Shown here piece after piece: positions 21,908 through 33,171 of a stretch of 64,000 bases of DNA (positions are counted from its first letter, which is position 1; each line of letters opens with the position of its first letter). This DNA is from Orobanche coerulescens. Lineage: Eukaryota; Streptophyta; Magnoliopsida; Lamiales; Orobanchaceae. Made by a program: the position numbers and the translations under genes. Below the pieces are notes generated by a model. The model searched no databases. It was given only the letters and a program-made list of their open reading frames with translations, and was not told where the DNA came from. Location of the stretch: assembly GCA_033398695.1 (NCBI GenBank), contig CM065817.1:31506231-31570230 (forward strand), read 5' to 3'.

Positions 21908-24346
21908 TTCTACACCCCTTAAAATAAGTTTCGTCCTCGAAACTTGCCATCCGTCAGAGAAAACAAACAAACATACTGTTCAACCCAAAATATCCCAAAA
22001 CCATCACGACAACGATCAATCATCATCATTACCGAATATCCAAAAGAGCATACTTACAAATACGCAGGTCGACGATCTCCGGAGATACTAGCCAAAGAAT
22101 CTCACCGCATACCTCAATACGCTTACGATCACAATTCCCTGAGTCTCAACAAAATATATCATCTTCGGATGAAACAATCTGCCCGAATCAAATCCTGTCT
22201 GCCTGATTACATAATCAAGTCTCAGTTCCGATAAGACGAATAATACACAATACATCTGCAAAACAATTGCCCAAAAACAACGACACGAATTCCGAAACAT
22301 CAACACAAAATCCGAACGCTCAAATGATCACCAGCAATGATCAACAATCAATCGAATTTATCATCGACATGATAAATTCCAATCTGACCAACCAGAGGTC
22401 AAAACACAATCGGGAATATCATCATCGTGATAAACTCCAATATTACCAATGAACGATCAACGAAAATCGAGAATACCTTCACACGGTAAACTCCAACACG
22501 ATCAACACAGACCCACATAAACAGATATACGAAAGAATAACATTCTCAAAACGACAAATCAATCACGCACCGTAGATCTCAATAAACATACCCAACTGGC
22601 GAACATTTTCCTCGGCATACGAACAACGAATCGCAAATCGACGAACATACCAATTCATACGCGGAGTGGAAACGACCACTCAATATCCAAAACAACCAAG
22701 ATGGGGTCACCATCCCCAAATCTACGCTTACAAGGAAATCATTCCATAATCACTAAGGTAAAATCACGCTACTATCATACCAATGGAATCACATAGCACC
22801 TATGTTCCGGTTTCACAAAATCCCAAGTTTCCAAAATAATATTATGCGCATGAATCTACAACACGCAACATATTTCTCTTATCCGATAAATCAACCGATC
22901 ATCCGTGGATAACCAAACTACCATACTAACGTTCGAATCTCTTTCATAGTACCATACTGATGTACTATCCAGTTCGTGAGTCTCACTCAGAACTCCACCA
23001 CGATATGCATTATGCACTAAATGCGCATGTATATCCATCACATTTTCAAAACCAGTTTGAATTCATATATTCTTGTCACGAAGACAATTTTCGAAAGTTC
23101 TTTCAAGAGTTTGAAAACTCAAAACATAAATTTTGGTAAGACCACAAAATCAATTTTAAAAATTAAATCGGCTCGCTGGTGCCAAGTTCTCGATAAAAAT
23201 TCTTTTCGAATATACACGATTAAATAAAATGAATTTTATGCAAATGCTTGTCCATATCCATACCCCAGAATACCACATCGGCTCGTCACCAATATCCACT
23301 GATATTCCATCGGAAAACCACACGATAGAGTTCCAAATCTCAAATATAAACTCCGACTAAAAACTCCTTTCCACATATGACTCGCAACGTCAGTCATTAA
23401 CCCAAACTGGATCACCTTAAATATGATATGACAAAATATTGAAACGAATCAATACAATAAAGACTTCCCGAGAAGTTCCATTTGAACAAGTAAACCAAAG
23501 CTTCGAAAGGCGGATAAAGTATTTTACAACTCTCGGGAGTTTTTGAAAACAGGAAAGTCTTTTGAAACATTAGGGTCTCAGCCCGTATCTTGTTCCGCAT
23601 TACAAGAAGTTTAAAAAGTAGGAAACTCTTTTCGGACCCCAGGTCCTGAGTTATAAAACCATTTCAAAATCGATTGGGTCTCGGCCCAAAAATCATTTTC
23701 CGTAAAACATCCGTAAAACATTCATTTTGAAAGGTATCATTTTCAAATGCTCAAAAACAGTTCATATATATCACAAAATGAACTAACATGACTACATGTT
23801 CTTCTCGACAATCCATAGCCCTTCTCCCGAATACATAATTTCGTTCCAGAATCTAACCAACATACTGATTCTCGAAATCATAACTCCTCAAGATCATCAA
23901 TCCTGTCCCAACTCTGTCACCTTATACTGTAACGCATGATATCTGCTGAATCTCAAAACATATCAACTTAGAACGGCAATAAATCTTAATGAAATTCAAA
24001 AATCCAATTACTTACAGATCGTGAAGCCGACGATTCCCCGTGATACTGGCACATGTCTCGACTCTAGAAATACTCGACACAGGTATTTTCAAAACACACG
24101 TTTTGCAAACTCAGTTCGACTCAAGAACACAATACATCTCATTCCAGAGAATCTCGTTAACACCATTTGGAAAAGTTATAACAAGCCCTGCGATCTTCGC
24201 AAATCCGATAACGCGAAAGCCCGAGTGAACAACAAAGACTCACGGCTCTAGTATTTGTCAATCGACAACTCGAATGACGCAACAAAAACACGACTCAACT
24301 CGACCAATGCCTAGGTTTTCTCAACCTAAGCTCCGATACCATATTC
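21908..24346 (-). other. LARD-1 internal region, no coding sequence recognised
   Basis: These 2.4 kb lie between the LTRs. The left side has a degenerate purine-rich tract, TTAAGGGGTGTAGAA on the minus strand, and the hairpin AAGTTTCGTCCTCGAAACTT (21926-21945). The right side has the minus-strand primer-binding site TGGTATCGGAGC (24330-24341), one base from the initiator tRNA-Met form. Six-frame reading gives only short AT-rich frames without gag, protease, polymerase or integrase motifs. The interior presumably carries packaging signals. Confidence 0.8.
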
Positions 24347-27300
24347 TCGTAACACCCCGGATTTAACCGAATATTACGCCGTGGCCCCGAGATGGAACCC
24401 ACAAGGCTAAAAGAAATTTTCGCAAACATTTACAAATGCCCAAGAGGCCAACGACGGTACTATCTTTAAAAATTCACAAAGACTTATAAAATCCATTTCT
24501 CAAAACCGTAAAAACTCATTTGAAATCGCGAGGCCAAACAAATGACACTCAAAAGTTTAGAAAACGACTTCCAAAGCAACCTCGTTACGGATACCAAAAG
24601 GTCAATTCAAAATACTCACGCGGCGGAAAAGACCAACCAAAAAGATATTCTAGCAATGGAATACAAGAACCAATCAAGAAACTCAATGCACACAACATGT
24701 CCTAGCCAAGATCCTGCGGAAGCTCATCTCTTCACGACCGCTACAAGCTCGATACTCCAAAGACCTAAAAGAAATCCCACAACGGGTCAGCCATAATATC
24801 CAACAATGATATCAATCACATCACATCAATAATACATACCAACGAGAATACGTAATAAGAATACGACCAATGTAATCTTACCGCCATAACTTTACTTACT
24901 CAAGTAATTCTCATCGAATAACCATTTTCACATTTCACATCTTGTACTCGATTAACCAATAAACTCAAACATAAAATCAGATTGTACCTCGAACAATACT
25001 CAAGATCCTCAAACTATCGTAACCAACTCACGATACGGAAATCTACCATTTCGACCAATACGATCCATCGAATAATATCATCAAATCCCAAGACGATAAC
25101 CGATCGTCCATCAAAGACAAAGACCAAAGAAAATACGGAACATACCTCGAGATATGATGTGCCACGATAATCATATCACTCTAATCCGAGATCAGATCAA
25201 TGTAATACGGACAAGGTCCTAACACAAGACCTACAAATGCATACTCATATGACAACATCAATATGCTCAAAAACAATAACAACTATGTATACTCAATGGA
25301 AATCCCATGATCCAGCGCCCTCGGATAGATCCCAAGATGATCCTACAAGATCAACACGAGGTGGATAACCAACAATATACATATTCACAACAATAACACA
25401 ATACTGTGTAATCCAACGATCCAGCCTCAAGATAGATCCCAAGATGATCCTGCGGACCAACACGAGGTGGAAAACCCGTCCAATGATCCGGGCCTCAAGA
25501 TAGATCCCAAGATGATCCCGTCGGACCAACACGAGGTGGACATCCGATCCAGCGCCCTCAGCATAGATCGCGCGATCCCATCGGATCAACACAACATAAA
25601 CAACACAATATGCATACGCATATGCAAAACAATATGTTCATCATCATGAACAACGCAACATGAACGACAATATGACAAATCAATTAAGACGACCTCATGT
25701 TCGACAACATGAATGATAATACGCATGATCAAATCACTAACTCTAATTGAACCAATATAAGATACTTGCCCCGAGTCCTTCGGGAGAAATCTCGATGTCC
25801 AATCATCACCGATGATTATCCTCAATGCTCGGCGATCCAAATGAACAATAAACTATAGATACTCATATCCTCGTCTTTACCATAATGTAACCTTGATACT
25901 CGAACATACCAATAACTGAGATAAGCATATACCTTATGATTTATCTCCCAGAATCGAAAGAACGATATGCGATCCGAATACCCAGAGTTCACAATAATAA
26001 TCATCGCTATATGCATTATAAACGAAATGAAACTGAAACCATTCATTAAATATTATAACTGAGCAAGTAATAACTTGCCTCGATACCGATACGACGAAGC
26101 TGCTACCGAACACATTGCCTTTGTCTACGAGCTCCTCAACCCCGATCAAAAGCAATACAATGGACATACTCGAACGCGACCGCAATATCCGGTTATAATC
26201 ACCGATCAACAATCTCAACCTATCGAAGAAATCAAATAACACATATCTGATAACAATCAACAACTGACAAACTAACCAATCGAACTCAACGGTTCAACAC
26301 AACCTCGAATAAACACAATCGTAACCAACCAAGTCAAACCATCACGAATTCCTAATCAAAACACAAAAATACTGCCTCGCCGCCTACTTAGCGCACGTTA
26401 AACGCATAACGTAGCGTGCGCTAAGTTTCTCCCATTAGCGCGCGCTAGGCGAAACGTAGCGTGCGCTAATTACGTGTAGTGGCATGCATTTCAAGCATCG
26501 TCTAACACTTCCATCATGACAATGATCAACTCATCTCGAGATTAAGGATTTCATAACAATCATGACATATAATTTAATAGCTCTTCAAGAACACGAATTA
26601 TCCAAATTCACGTTCATGATCCATAAATGATAAAATCCGATGTGTTCTAACATCTAAAAATCCTTATTCATCATGTTCTTCGACATACAATTTATATAAC
26701 TTCAAGGATCACAGTAGCATCACCATAATTGTTTCCATACGAAGTAACCAACGACAAAACATCAAAAATCCGAATTGAAGAAGGGAATTACATTAACATA
26801 TATCTTGAATTCCATCCAAAACCATACGAAACATATCAATACTCATATATTGATAGCAACATTAACTTAGTACGGTAATCCAACTCGTTGTCATGCTCAT
26901 CAACTTGTTTATATGATAATCATCAACTCAAGAACATCATATACAATCCAAAACGAAATCTCAAAGTGAAGAGTAATTACCTTTTTTTTTTGAAGGAAAG
27001 GATTGATTTCCAAGAATCACCAATGATCTCAAGAACAAAGCTTTACTCCATGATTTCCATCTTTAATCTTGTTAAAGAGGATCATCCCTCAGTGTTTAGG
27101 AACTCCAAATGTTCTCACAAGGTTGTCTCTATCGGGTGAAAGGAAAGAAATGGACGAAATGTTTCATGGCACCCGTTTGTCCCTTTATATAGAATGCACC
27201 ACTAGCGTGCGCTAAACCCTTATGTTTAGCGTGCGCTAGCCTTAGCGTGCGCTAACTGACTTTGTTAGCGTGCGCTATCGCAGTCCAGAGGCTACTGTCT

Positions 27301-27993
27301 TGCTTCGTAAACTACCTTACGTCGTAATGCCCATGCATTAACGTCGTAAATCATCATGTCTAGCGTACGCAAGTCCTTACTCTTAGCGTGCGCTATCCGA
27401 AGTTGACTTACTACAGTGTTCACCTACCACTCGCCCCCACATTCCGACAGCATCTGGCAAGGATAAGATTCCTTGTTGACTGATACATAGTTAGCGTGCG
27501 CTAAGCCTAATATTTTAGCGTGCGCTAATACTTCAGGACAACAACCGTTGACTTACGAACGTGCCCCAAAGCGGGTCCACACGCAGATTCCTTCCGACCG
27601 CATGCACTAGCGTCGCTAACCTATAAACGTAGCGTCGCTAATCACGCACGATAGCGCGTTATGCATGAATACCGGCGTGCGCTAATAAGGCTATACTTAG
27701 CCATTTTCCGCAGCTTCTTGTCCAACGTCTCGACATACCAAAAACGAACATAAGACACACCGAACACAAACATCAATCGATAATATCATCATACGATATA
27801 CCCAATATCAAAAGTACGACAACCTGATACACAATATCCTCAAATGTAACTGTCGACCAAATACGACAATTATACCAATACTGACATCTCAGTCCTTCAT
27901 TTATTTTATCCTTACTGTACAGATTCCATGCTGTACAATATAACTCGGATAAAAAAATATCAAACAACAGTAGTAGAAATTCCGGATATTACA
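24347..27993 (-). repeat. LARD-1 right LTR (5' LTR)
   Basis: Starts TCGTAACACC instead of TGTAACACC: the CTG formed with the preceding base appears as CTCG, one of many such changes between the LTR pair. Homologous to the left LTR throughout, with scattered 1-4 base differences and small indels. Confidence 0.92.
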
Positions 27994-29872
27994 CATATAA
28001 TGAGAAGAAAGACGATACAAAGGTATTCAAAAACATAACCAATGTATTCACAGACATTACATCACAAGTCAATACTTCGGCAAACACAGGCCGGAACTTC
28101 AAGGAAAGAGGAAAAACAATACTCGAGTATTCAATAACCAATCCAGTACAACAACACTGAATGGAAAGTTCAAAACATAACTGGAAGACCAACACAGTAT
28201 CACACTTGCCCACCATCTTCATTCCGACCCGGTACCTGCCTGTCCGATCTTCTGGATCCTGAAATACATGAAACGTATTTCCCCCATAAAGGGGTTAGCC
28301 GTCGAATAGCTAGTGCAAGTATATCAAGTATGAAACACAATACTCCTCGACAATAAAGTAAATGTAATCCGTCAATTCATCAATTCAAGACTAGTATTCC
28401 GGAATGACTAAAATCTTATGACGTATGTGAATGCCGTAAAAACGGTTCGTTCATATCATACGCCGTTACATGTAGGAATGCCGTCAAAACGGTTCGTTCG
28501 TTACATGCCAACAATACATATATGAATGCCGTAAAAACGGTTCGTTCATAATATGCCATTAATATATCTATGAATGCCGTAAAAACGGTTCGTTCATATC
28601 ATGCCATCAATTCCTCTTACTTTCAAAGTCGAGAACGCACAATCATAAATGTATACTTGCCTTTGAGACATCGAGAAATCGAACGGAGGAAGGGTATGAG
28701 TTCGGTAGGTCCAAGAACGCGCTTCGGCACCTAAACGATTCGCAAGGAGTATGATAATTACTCATCCATATTCAAACTACACGAAGGAACTCCCCAAACC
28801 CGTCTACGATTCATAAAGATATACGGATAATCAACTAAAGGTTGGAAAATCGTTCTAAATCTCACAAGTCCGAAAACGGCACAATCTAAACCATAAAATC
28901 GTAGGAAAGGTATACATACGGTATAGATACATCATAATCTCAAGGTTCTCAAGCTTCAAAGCGGTTAAAACGGACGAATCTACGAAAAACCCCAAAATTC
29001 CCAAAAGGTAGGGTTCTAAGGATTTTTACCTTGATTCGGACGTTAGGAGGAATCGGATGTTGAGAAATCCTTGTTCTCCAACCAAATATATTGTTGTTAG
29101 AAGGAAGATCGCTTCCAATCGCCTAAGATCGCCTCTCCCGAGTGATTCCCGTCGAAAAGGAGTGAAGAAGGTGAGAAATGACGAAAATAAAGTCAACTGC
29201 CATATTTATAATCGTCAGTCTAGCGCACGCTACGCCTCCTTCATTAGCGTGCGCTAGCGAAGTCACCGGATAGTCCGGTGGTTTTACTCGGTTCCGTTAG
29301 CGTGCGCTAATCGTCTGTCTCTAGCGTGCGCTAGTCGAAATGTGGAACTTACTTGTCTCTGCTCGGCACTTAGCGTGCGCTAGCGCTAAGACTTAGCGTG
29401 CGCTATTCCATAACTCTAGCGTGCGCTAGCCGAAGCCTAGCGTACGCTACCCGATAGTCCGAAAATCTGTAACTTCACCGCCTCTGTGACGGCCGGTGGC
29501 GTGCGCTACGGACGGGTGTTAGCGTCGCTACTAACCACGAATAGCGCGCGCTAACAACCCCTAGCGTGCGTTAATCCGCCCGATCCGAGCGATTTGAAAT
29601 GTGGGTTCTGACCTGCCTGATCTTCTTAGCGCGCGCTACGGCTCAAAGCTAGCGTGCGCTAATCAGGCAGAATTAGCGTGCGTTAGCCTAGGCCTAGCGT
29701 GCGTTATATCTCCGGTCCAGAACATTTCCGCAAGGTCCTAAACGACATGATCAACAACTAAACGAGATACGAAACTCAAAAACAATATCAACAACATCTC
29801 CAAGCATTTACGGAGTGTTAACACAAGAGAAACGGCAAGGTCAAACAGTCAAAAAAAAGTACAGGTATTACA
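27994..29872 (-). repeat. Tekay-A LTR copy 3, second part
   Basis: The LTR resumes with the CATAT duplication copy and runs to TATTACA, next to the outer AAAAG (29873-29877). It includes the 47-bp tandem repeats (28431-28600), the TATA box (29203-29210) and the palindrome array (29220-29706). Many differences from copy 2 fall at CAG/CTG triplets, for example around 29275, 29350, 29455 and 29580. Confidence 0.92.
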
Positions 29873-29877
29873 AAAAG

Positions 29878-30550
29878 CGAGCGAGAACGAAGACAACAAA
29901 GGCGATTTGTGCAGTCAGATCTAGTTTGATGAGACATTTATGTCAGTGGTGGACAAGAAATCAAACTGTCACAAGTGTGTTTTTAGCAATTGTGGTTTCC
30001 TGCTATGAGTCGGGTTCTTCTAGTAGGTTTCTGATATGAATCTCTTTCTTCTTTTTTCCAATTTTAATTTATCTTTAGTGTATTTTGTCTTTGTGGTGTT
30101 GAAGACCGGGTCTGTTCTCCAATTTTGCTTCGTAGATTTTCTTTTTCTTTGTTGTAAAATGAATTTATTAGATCAATATGTTTTTTATTTTGATTCTTTT
30201 GTTTAGACTGGCTTGGATTATCTAAGTTTCTAGTTTATCTATTTATAAGTATATTACACAAGTATTATATGAAATATATTATTACCGTATGATAATTGAA
30301 AATACATTTAGTAACGTTTTAACACTGTCGGTGTTGGCCATTGGCTGATAGTTGATAGTTGTCCGACATACTGGCATGGGAAGCAAGAAAATACCGTTGG
30401 TTATGATATTTTAAAATACTCAAGGATAATTAACATTACCAGCTCATAATATAATATATGCTCATATCTCTAGCTGTGTCATTGGATAATTTGTCATTCA
30501 CTATTTTAAAATATTTGTTGGTAAAAATGTGTCTTGCTTGCCATAAGACG
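29878..30550. other. Gene-poor spacer between Tekay-A and Copia-C
   Basis: The right flank of the Tekay-A target, followed by T-rich then AT-rich DNA. A 74-residue frame at 29815-30039 crosses the LTR junction and is not a gene. No element ends, RNA genes or domains were recognised. Confidence 0.5.
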
Positions 30551-30740
30551 TGTTACGAACAAATTCAATAATTCTAAACATTTTTCTTTTTGTTATGAAC
30601 TTGAGAGAAAAGAGAGGAAATGAAAGAGAAGAAGAATGATGTTTGTATTCTTATGAGGGCCAAATGCCTTTATTTATAGATACACATCTAGGATTTGGGG
30701 GTATAAAGGTCATTCATTAATAAATACATTAATTACAACA
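30551..30740 (-). repeat. Copia-C 3' LTR, 190 bp
   Basis: Minus-strand ends TGTTGTAATTAATG...GTTCGTAACA. A TATA-like CTATAAATAAAGG lies near 30668-30680. The polypurine tract TCAAGGGGGAG (30741-30751) abuts it. The conserved copia 3' stretch CTTGTCGGGAAAACCCAG lies near 30783-30800 on the plus strand. Confidence 0.82.
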
Positions 30741-30881
30741 CTCCCCCTTGAATGACCTTTAATACATGCTGCTCATTAAAACCTTGTCGGGAAAACCCAG
30801 TGGGAAAAAAACCCGATCAAATGAAAAGAGTACAACTACTCCTCCTGAAATTGATTACATAAGATCTTTGAGTTGACGCAT

Positions 30882-32151
30882 TCAGATCTTGTATACCAGT
30901 CTTATGAATGTTGATGTCGGCAACGCCATTGTGAATAAGTCCGCCACATTATCACTTGAGCAGATCAGTTGAATATCAATTTCGCCAACATTTTGCAGAT
31001 CATCCATATAGAAAAGTTTGGGGAGAAATATGATTTGTTCATCACTTTTGATATAGCCTTCCTTGAGTTGTGTAATGCAAGCCGCATTGTCTTCATACAA
31101 TACAATTGGATTCCTTTGACGTAGTTAATCCACACGACTCTTCAATGTGATGTGCCAGATTTCTCAACCATAGACATTCTCGACTTGCTTCGTGAATTGC
31201 AATTATTTCAGAATGATTTGAAGATGTTGATGTTAAGGTTTGCTTCACATATTTCCAAGATATAGCAGTTTCTCCATGTGTGAATACATAGCCTGTTTGT
31301 GATTTACCCTTATGCGGGTCCGAAAGATAGCCTGCATCTGCATATCCCACTAGAGAGCATCCAGAACTTTCCGAATAATATAACCCAAGGTCGATGGTGC
31401 CCTTTAGATAACGTAAAATATGTTTGACATTGTTCCAATGTCTTATAGTGGGTGCAGAGCTATATCTTGCCAGGAGATTTACAGAAAAAGCTATATCTTG
31501 TCTAGTACAATTAGCAAGATAAGTTAATGCACCAATTGCACTGAGATATGGTACTTCAGGACCAAGCGTTCTAACAACCATGGGTGATGTAAGCGAATGT
31601 GCTTTATTCATGTAAAAACGCTTTAACACCTTTTCAGTATAAGAAGATTGATGAACAAATAGTCCTCCATCGACATGTTCAATTTTAAAACCCAAACAGA
31701 ACTTCGTTTAAATATTTCATCTCAAATTCATTTTTAAGTATTCAGCAGTTTTGTTGAGCTCTTTAGGGGTCCCAATTAAGTTTAAGTCATCAACATAAAG
31801 TGCTATAATTGCAAATCCACTATCAGTTTTCTTTATGAAAACGCAAGGGCAGACAACATCATTTTTATACCCTTCTTTCAACAGATATTCACTAAGTCTA
31901 TTGTACCACATTCGTCCAGATTGTTTTAGCCCATAACACCGATCTTTACAGCTTAATTGAGAATATACTTTTGGGATATGAATTACTTGTTGCTGGTAAT
32001 TTAAATCCTTCTGGGATTTTCATGTATATGTCACTATCAAGTGAACCACAAATGATACGCAGTTACTACATCCATGAGGTGCATATCGAGCCTTTGTGAC
32101 ACAGCAAGACTAATCAAAAATCTAAAAGTAATCGTGTCCATTACTGGAGAG
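30882..32151 (-). pseudogene. Copia-C reverse transcriptase (C-terminal part) and RNase H
   Basis: 31717-31911 carries FAIIALYVDDLNLIGT, the YVDD catalytic motif. 31093-31695 carries YLSAIGALTYLANCTRQDIA, then VGYADAGYLSDPHKGKSQTG and the RNase H core. 30882-31100 has MYEDNAACITQL, SSDNVADLFTMALP and a C-terminal VYKI. Reading continues with stops through IYMKIPEGFKLP and SPVMDTITFRFLISLAV up to the MITE. The second D of RNase H is in YEDN. Frameshifts near 31100, 31700 and 31915 make it non-functional. Confidence 0.9.
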
Positions 32152-32154
32152 TAA

Positions 32155-32496
32155 GGCTCTGTTCTTTTGGACTGAATGAATCTGAATCAATCGAATCAAA
32201 TGAATGGATCTTAATCGAATCGAATCGAATCGAATGGACTGAATCAATCAATCAATCGAATCAAATATATATTAAGGGTAAATAATAATAATAATAATAA
32301 TGGTAAATAATAATAATAATAATAGTAATTAACAACAACAACGATAATAGTAATATTATTAGTAATAATAACAATAATAATAATTAAGATTAATAATAAT
32401 AATAATAATAAGAAGAACTGAGCTGAACTGAACTGAACTGAACTGAACTGAATGGACCTGAACTGAACTGGAAAATAAGTCCAAAAGAACAGGGCC
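32155..32496. mobile_element. MITE, PIF/Harbinger-like, 342 bp
   Basis: The terminal inverted repeats GGCTCTGTTCTTTTGGACT and (right end, complemented) GGCCCTGTTCTTTTGGACT differ at one of 19 bases. They are flanked by TAA at 32152-32154 and 32497-32499. The 3-bp TAA target fits PIF/Harbinger. The interior is simple sequence: GAATC and CTGAA-type pentamers in the arms around (AAT)n. Removing it restores the reverse transcriptase codons reading ETYSPVMD. Confidence 0.9.
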
Positions 32497-32499
32497 TAA

Positions 32500-33171
32500 G
32501 TTTCCTCATAATCAATTCCTAGTCTTTGAGAGAAACCTTGTGCTACGAGTCTTGCTTTGTATCTTGTAACTTCATGATGTTCATTTTTCTTTCTAACAAA
32601 AACCCACTTGTATCCTACTAGGATAACATTTTTTGGAGTTTAAACTACAGGTCCAAACACCTTTCTTTTTTCCAAGGAATTTAATTCAGCCTCTATGGCT
32701 TCTTTCCATTTTGGCCAATCATCTCTATTTCGACAGTCTTCAACAGACTTTGGTTCAAGATCCTCATTTGAAACTTCTCGAGCCATATTATAAAGGCAAA
32801 AATATCATCCATGATGACATTTTCCCTCTCCAATCATTTACTAGAAGATGAATAATTTATTGAGATCTCATTATTTGCAGACACTAATAGTTCTTCAGGA
32901 ACTACATTACTTTCATTTGATTGATCAATCATCATTCCTGTTTGGTTCTTATCTTGCACCTTCCTTTTTCTAGGTACAGAGTCCTTTAAACCAATTGGTC
33001 GATCACGCTTTTGACGTACTTTGGATTTGTTTGCTGCTATTACTTGTCCTTCAGGGACATCGATTCTGGCTGGTGAATTTGCAGCAGGTATATAGGATTT
33101 TGTCACTCTTCGTGTATCAACGAAAGTATCAGGTAGTTAATTTGCAACCTTTTGTAAGTGAATGATCTTTT
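32500..33171 (-). pseudogene. Copia-C reverse transcriptase N-terminus and upstream linker
   Basis: From 33106 the minus strand reads YIPAANSPARIDVPEGQ and RPIGLKDSVPRKRK, the linker between copia integrase and polymerase. After frame breaks come [32 protein letters not shown] and [20 protein letters not shown], the start of the reverse transcriptase. The last motif runs straight to the MITE and continues beyond it. LARD-2 begins at 33172. Confidence 0.88.

Larger units (their letters stand above)
18266..27993 (-). mobile_element. LARD-1, non-coding LTR retrotransposon
   Basis: This 9728-bp element has exact CATAT duplications (18261-18265 and 27994-27998). Its LTRs are 3642 and 3647 bp. The internal region (21908-24346, 2439 bp) has a primer-binding site and polypurine-tract side but no recognisable gag or pol. 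Very long LTRs with a coding-free interior define a LARD. Shared terminal blocks suggest it uses Tekay-type proteins. Confidence 0.9.
10120..29872 (-). mobile_element. Tekay-A, Ty3/gypsy chromovirus composite with nested LARD-1
   Basis: The whole unit is bounded by the 5-bp duplication AAAAG at 10115-10119 and 29873-29877. It contains three LTR copies in one orientation, a gag-pol region on the minus strand between the second and third, a primer-binding site beside the third and a polypurine tract beside the second. LARD-1 splits the third LTR at CATAT. Without LARD-1 the unit is about 10 kb. The integrase ends in a chromodomain-like motif, which places it in the Tekay/Del group of chromoviruses. 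Confidence 0.9.

Noticed and set aside
25822..26263. Paired minus-strand frames identical in both LARD-1 LTRs (also at 19753-19977)
   Set aside because: They are LTR sequence present twice by replication; low-complexity hydrophobic translations without homology.
32210..32460. Simple microsatellite locus
   Set aside because: The simple sequence is bounded by 19-bp inverted repeats and TAA duplications, so it is the interior of a MITE.
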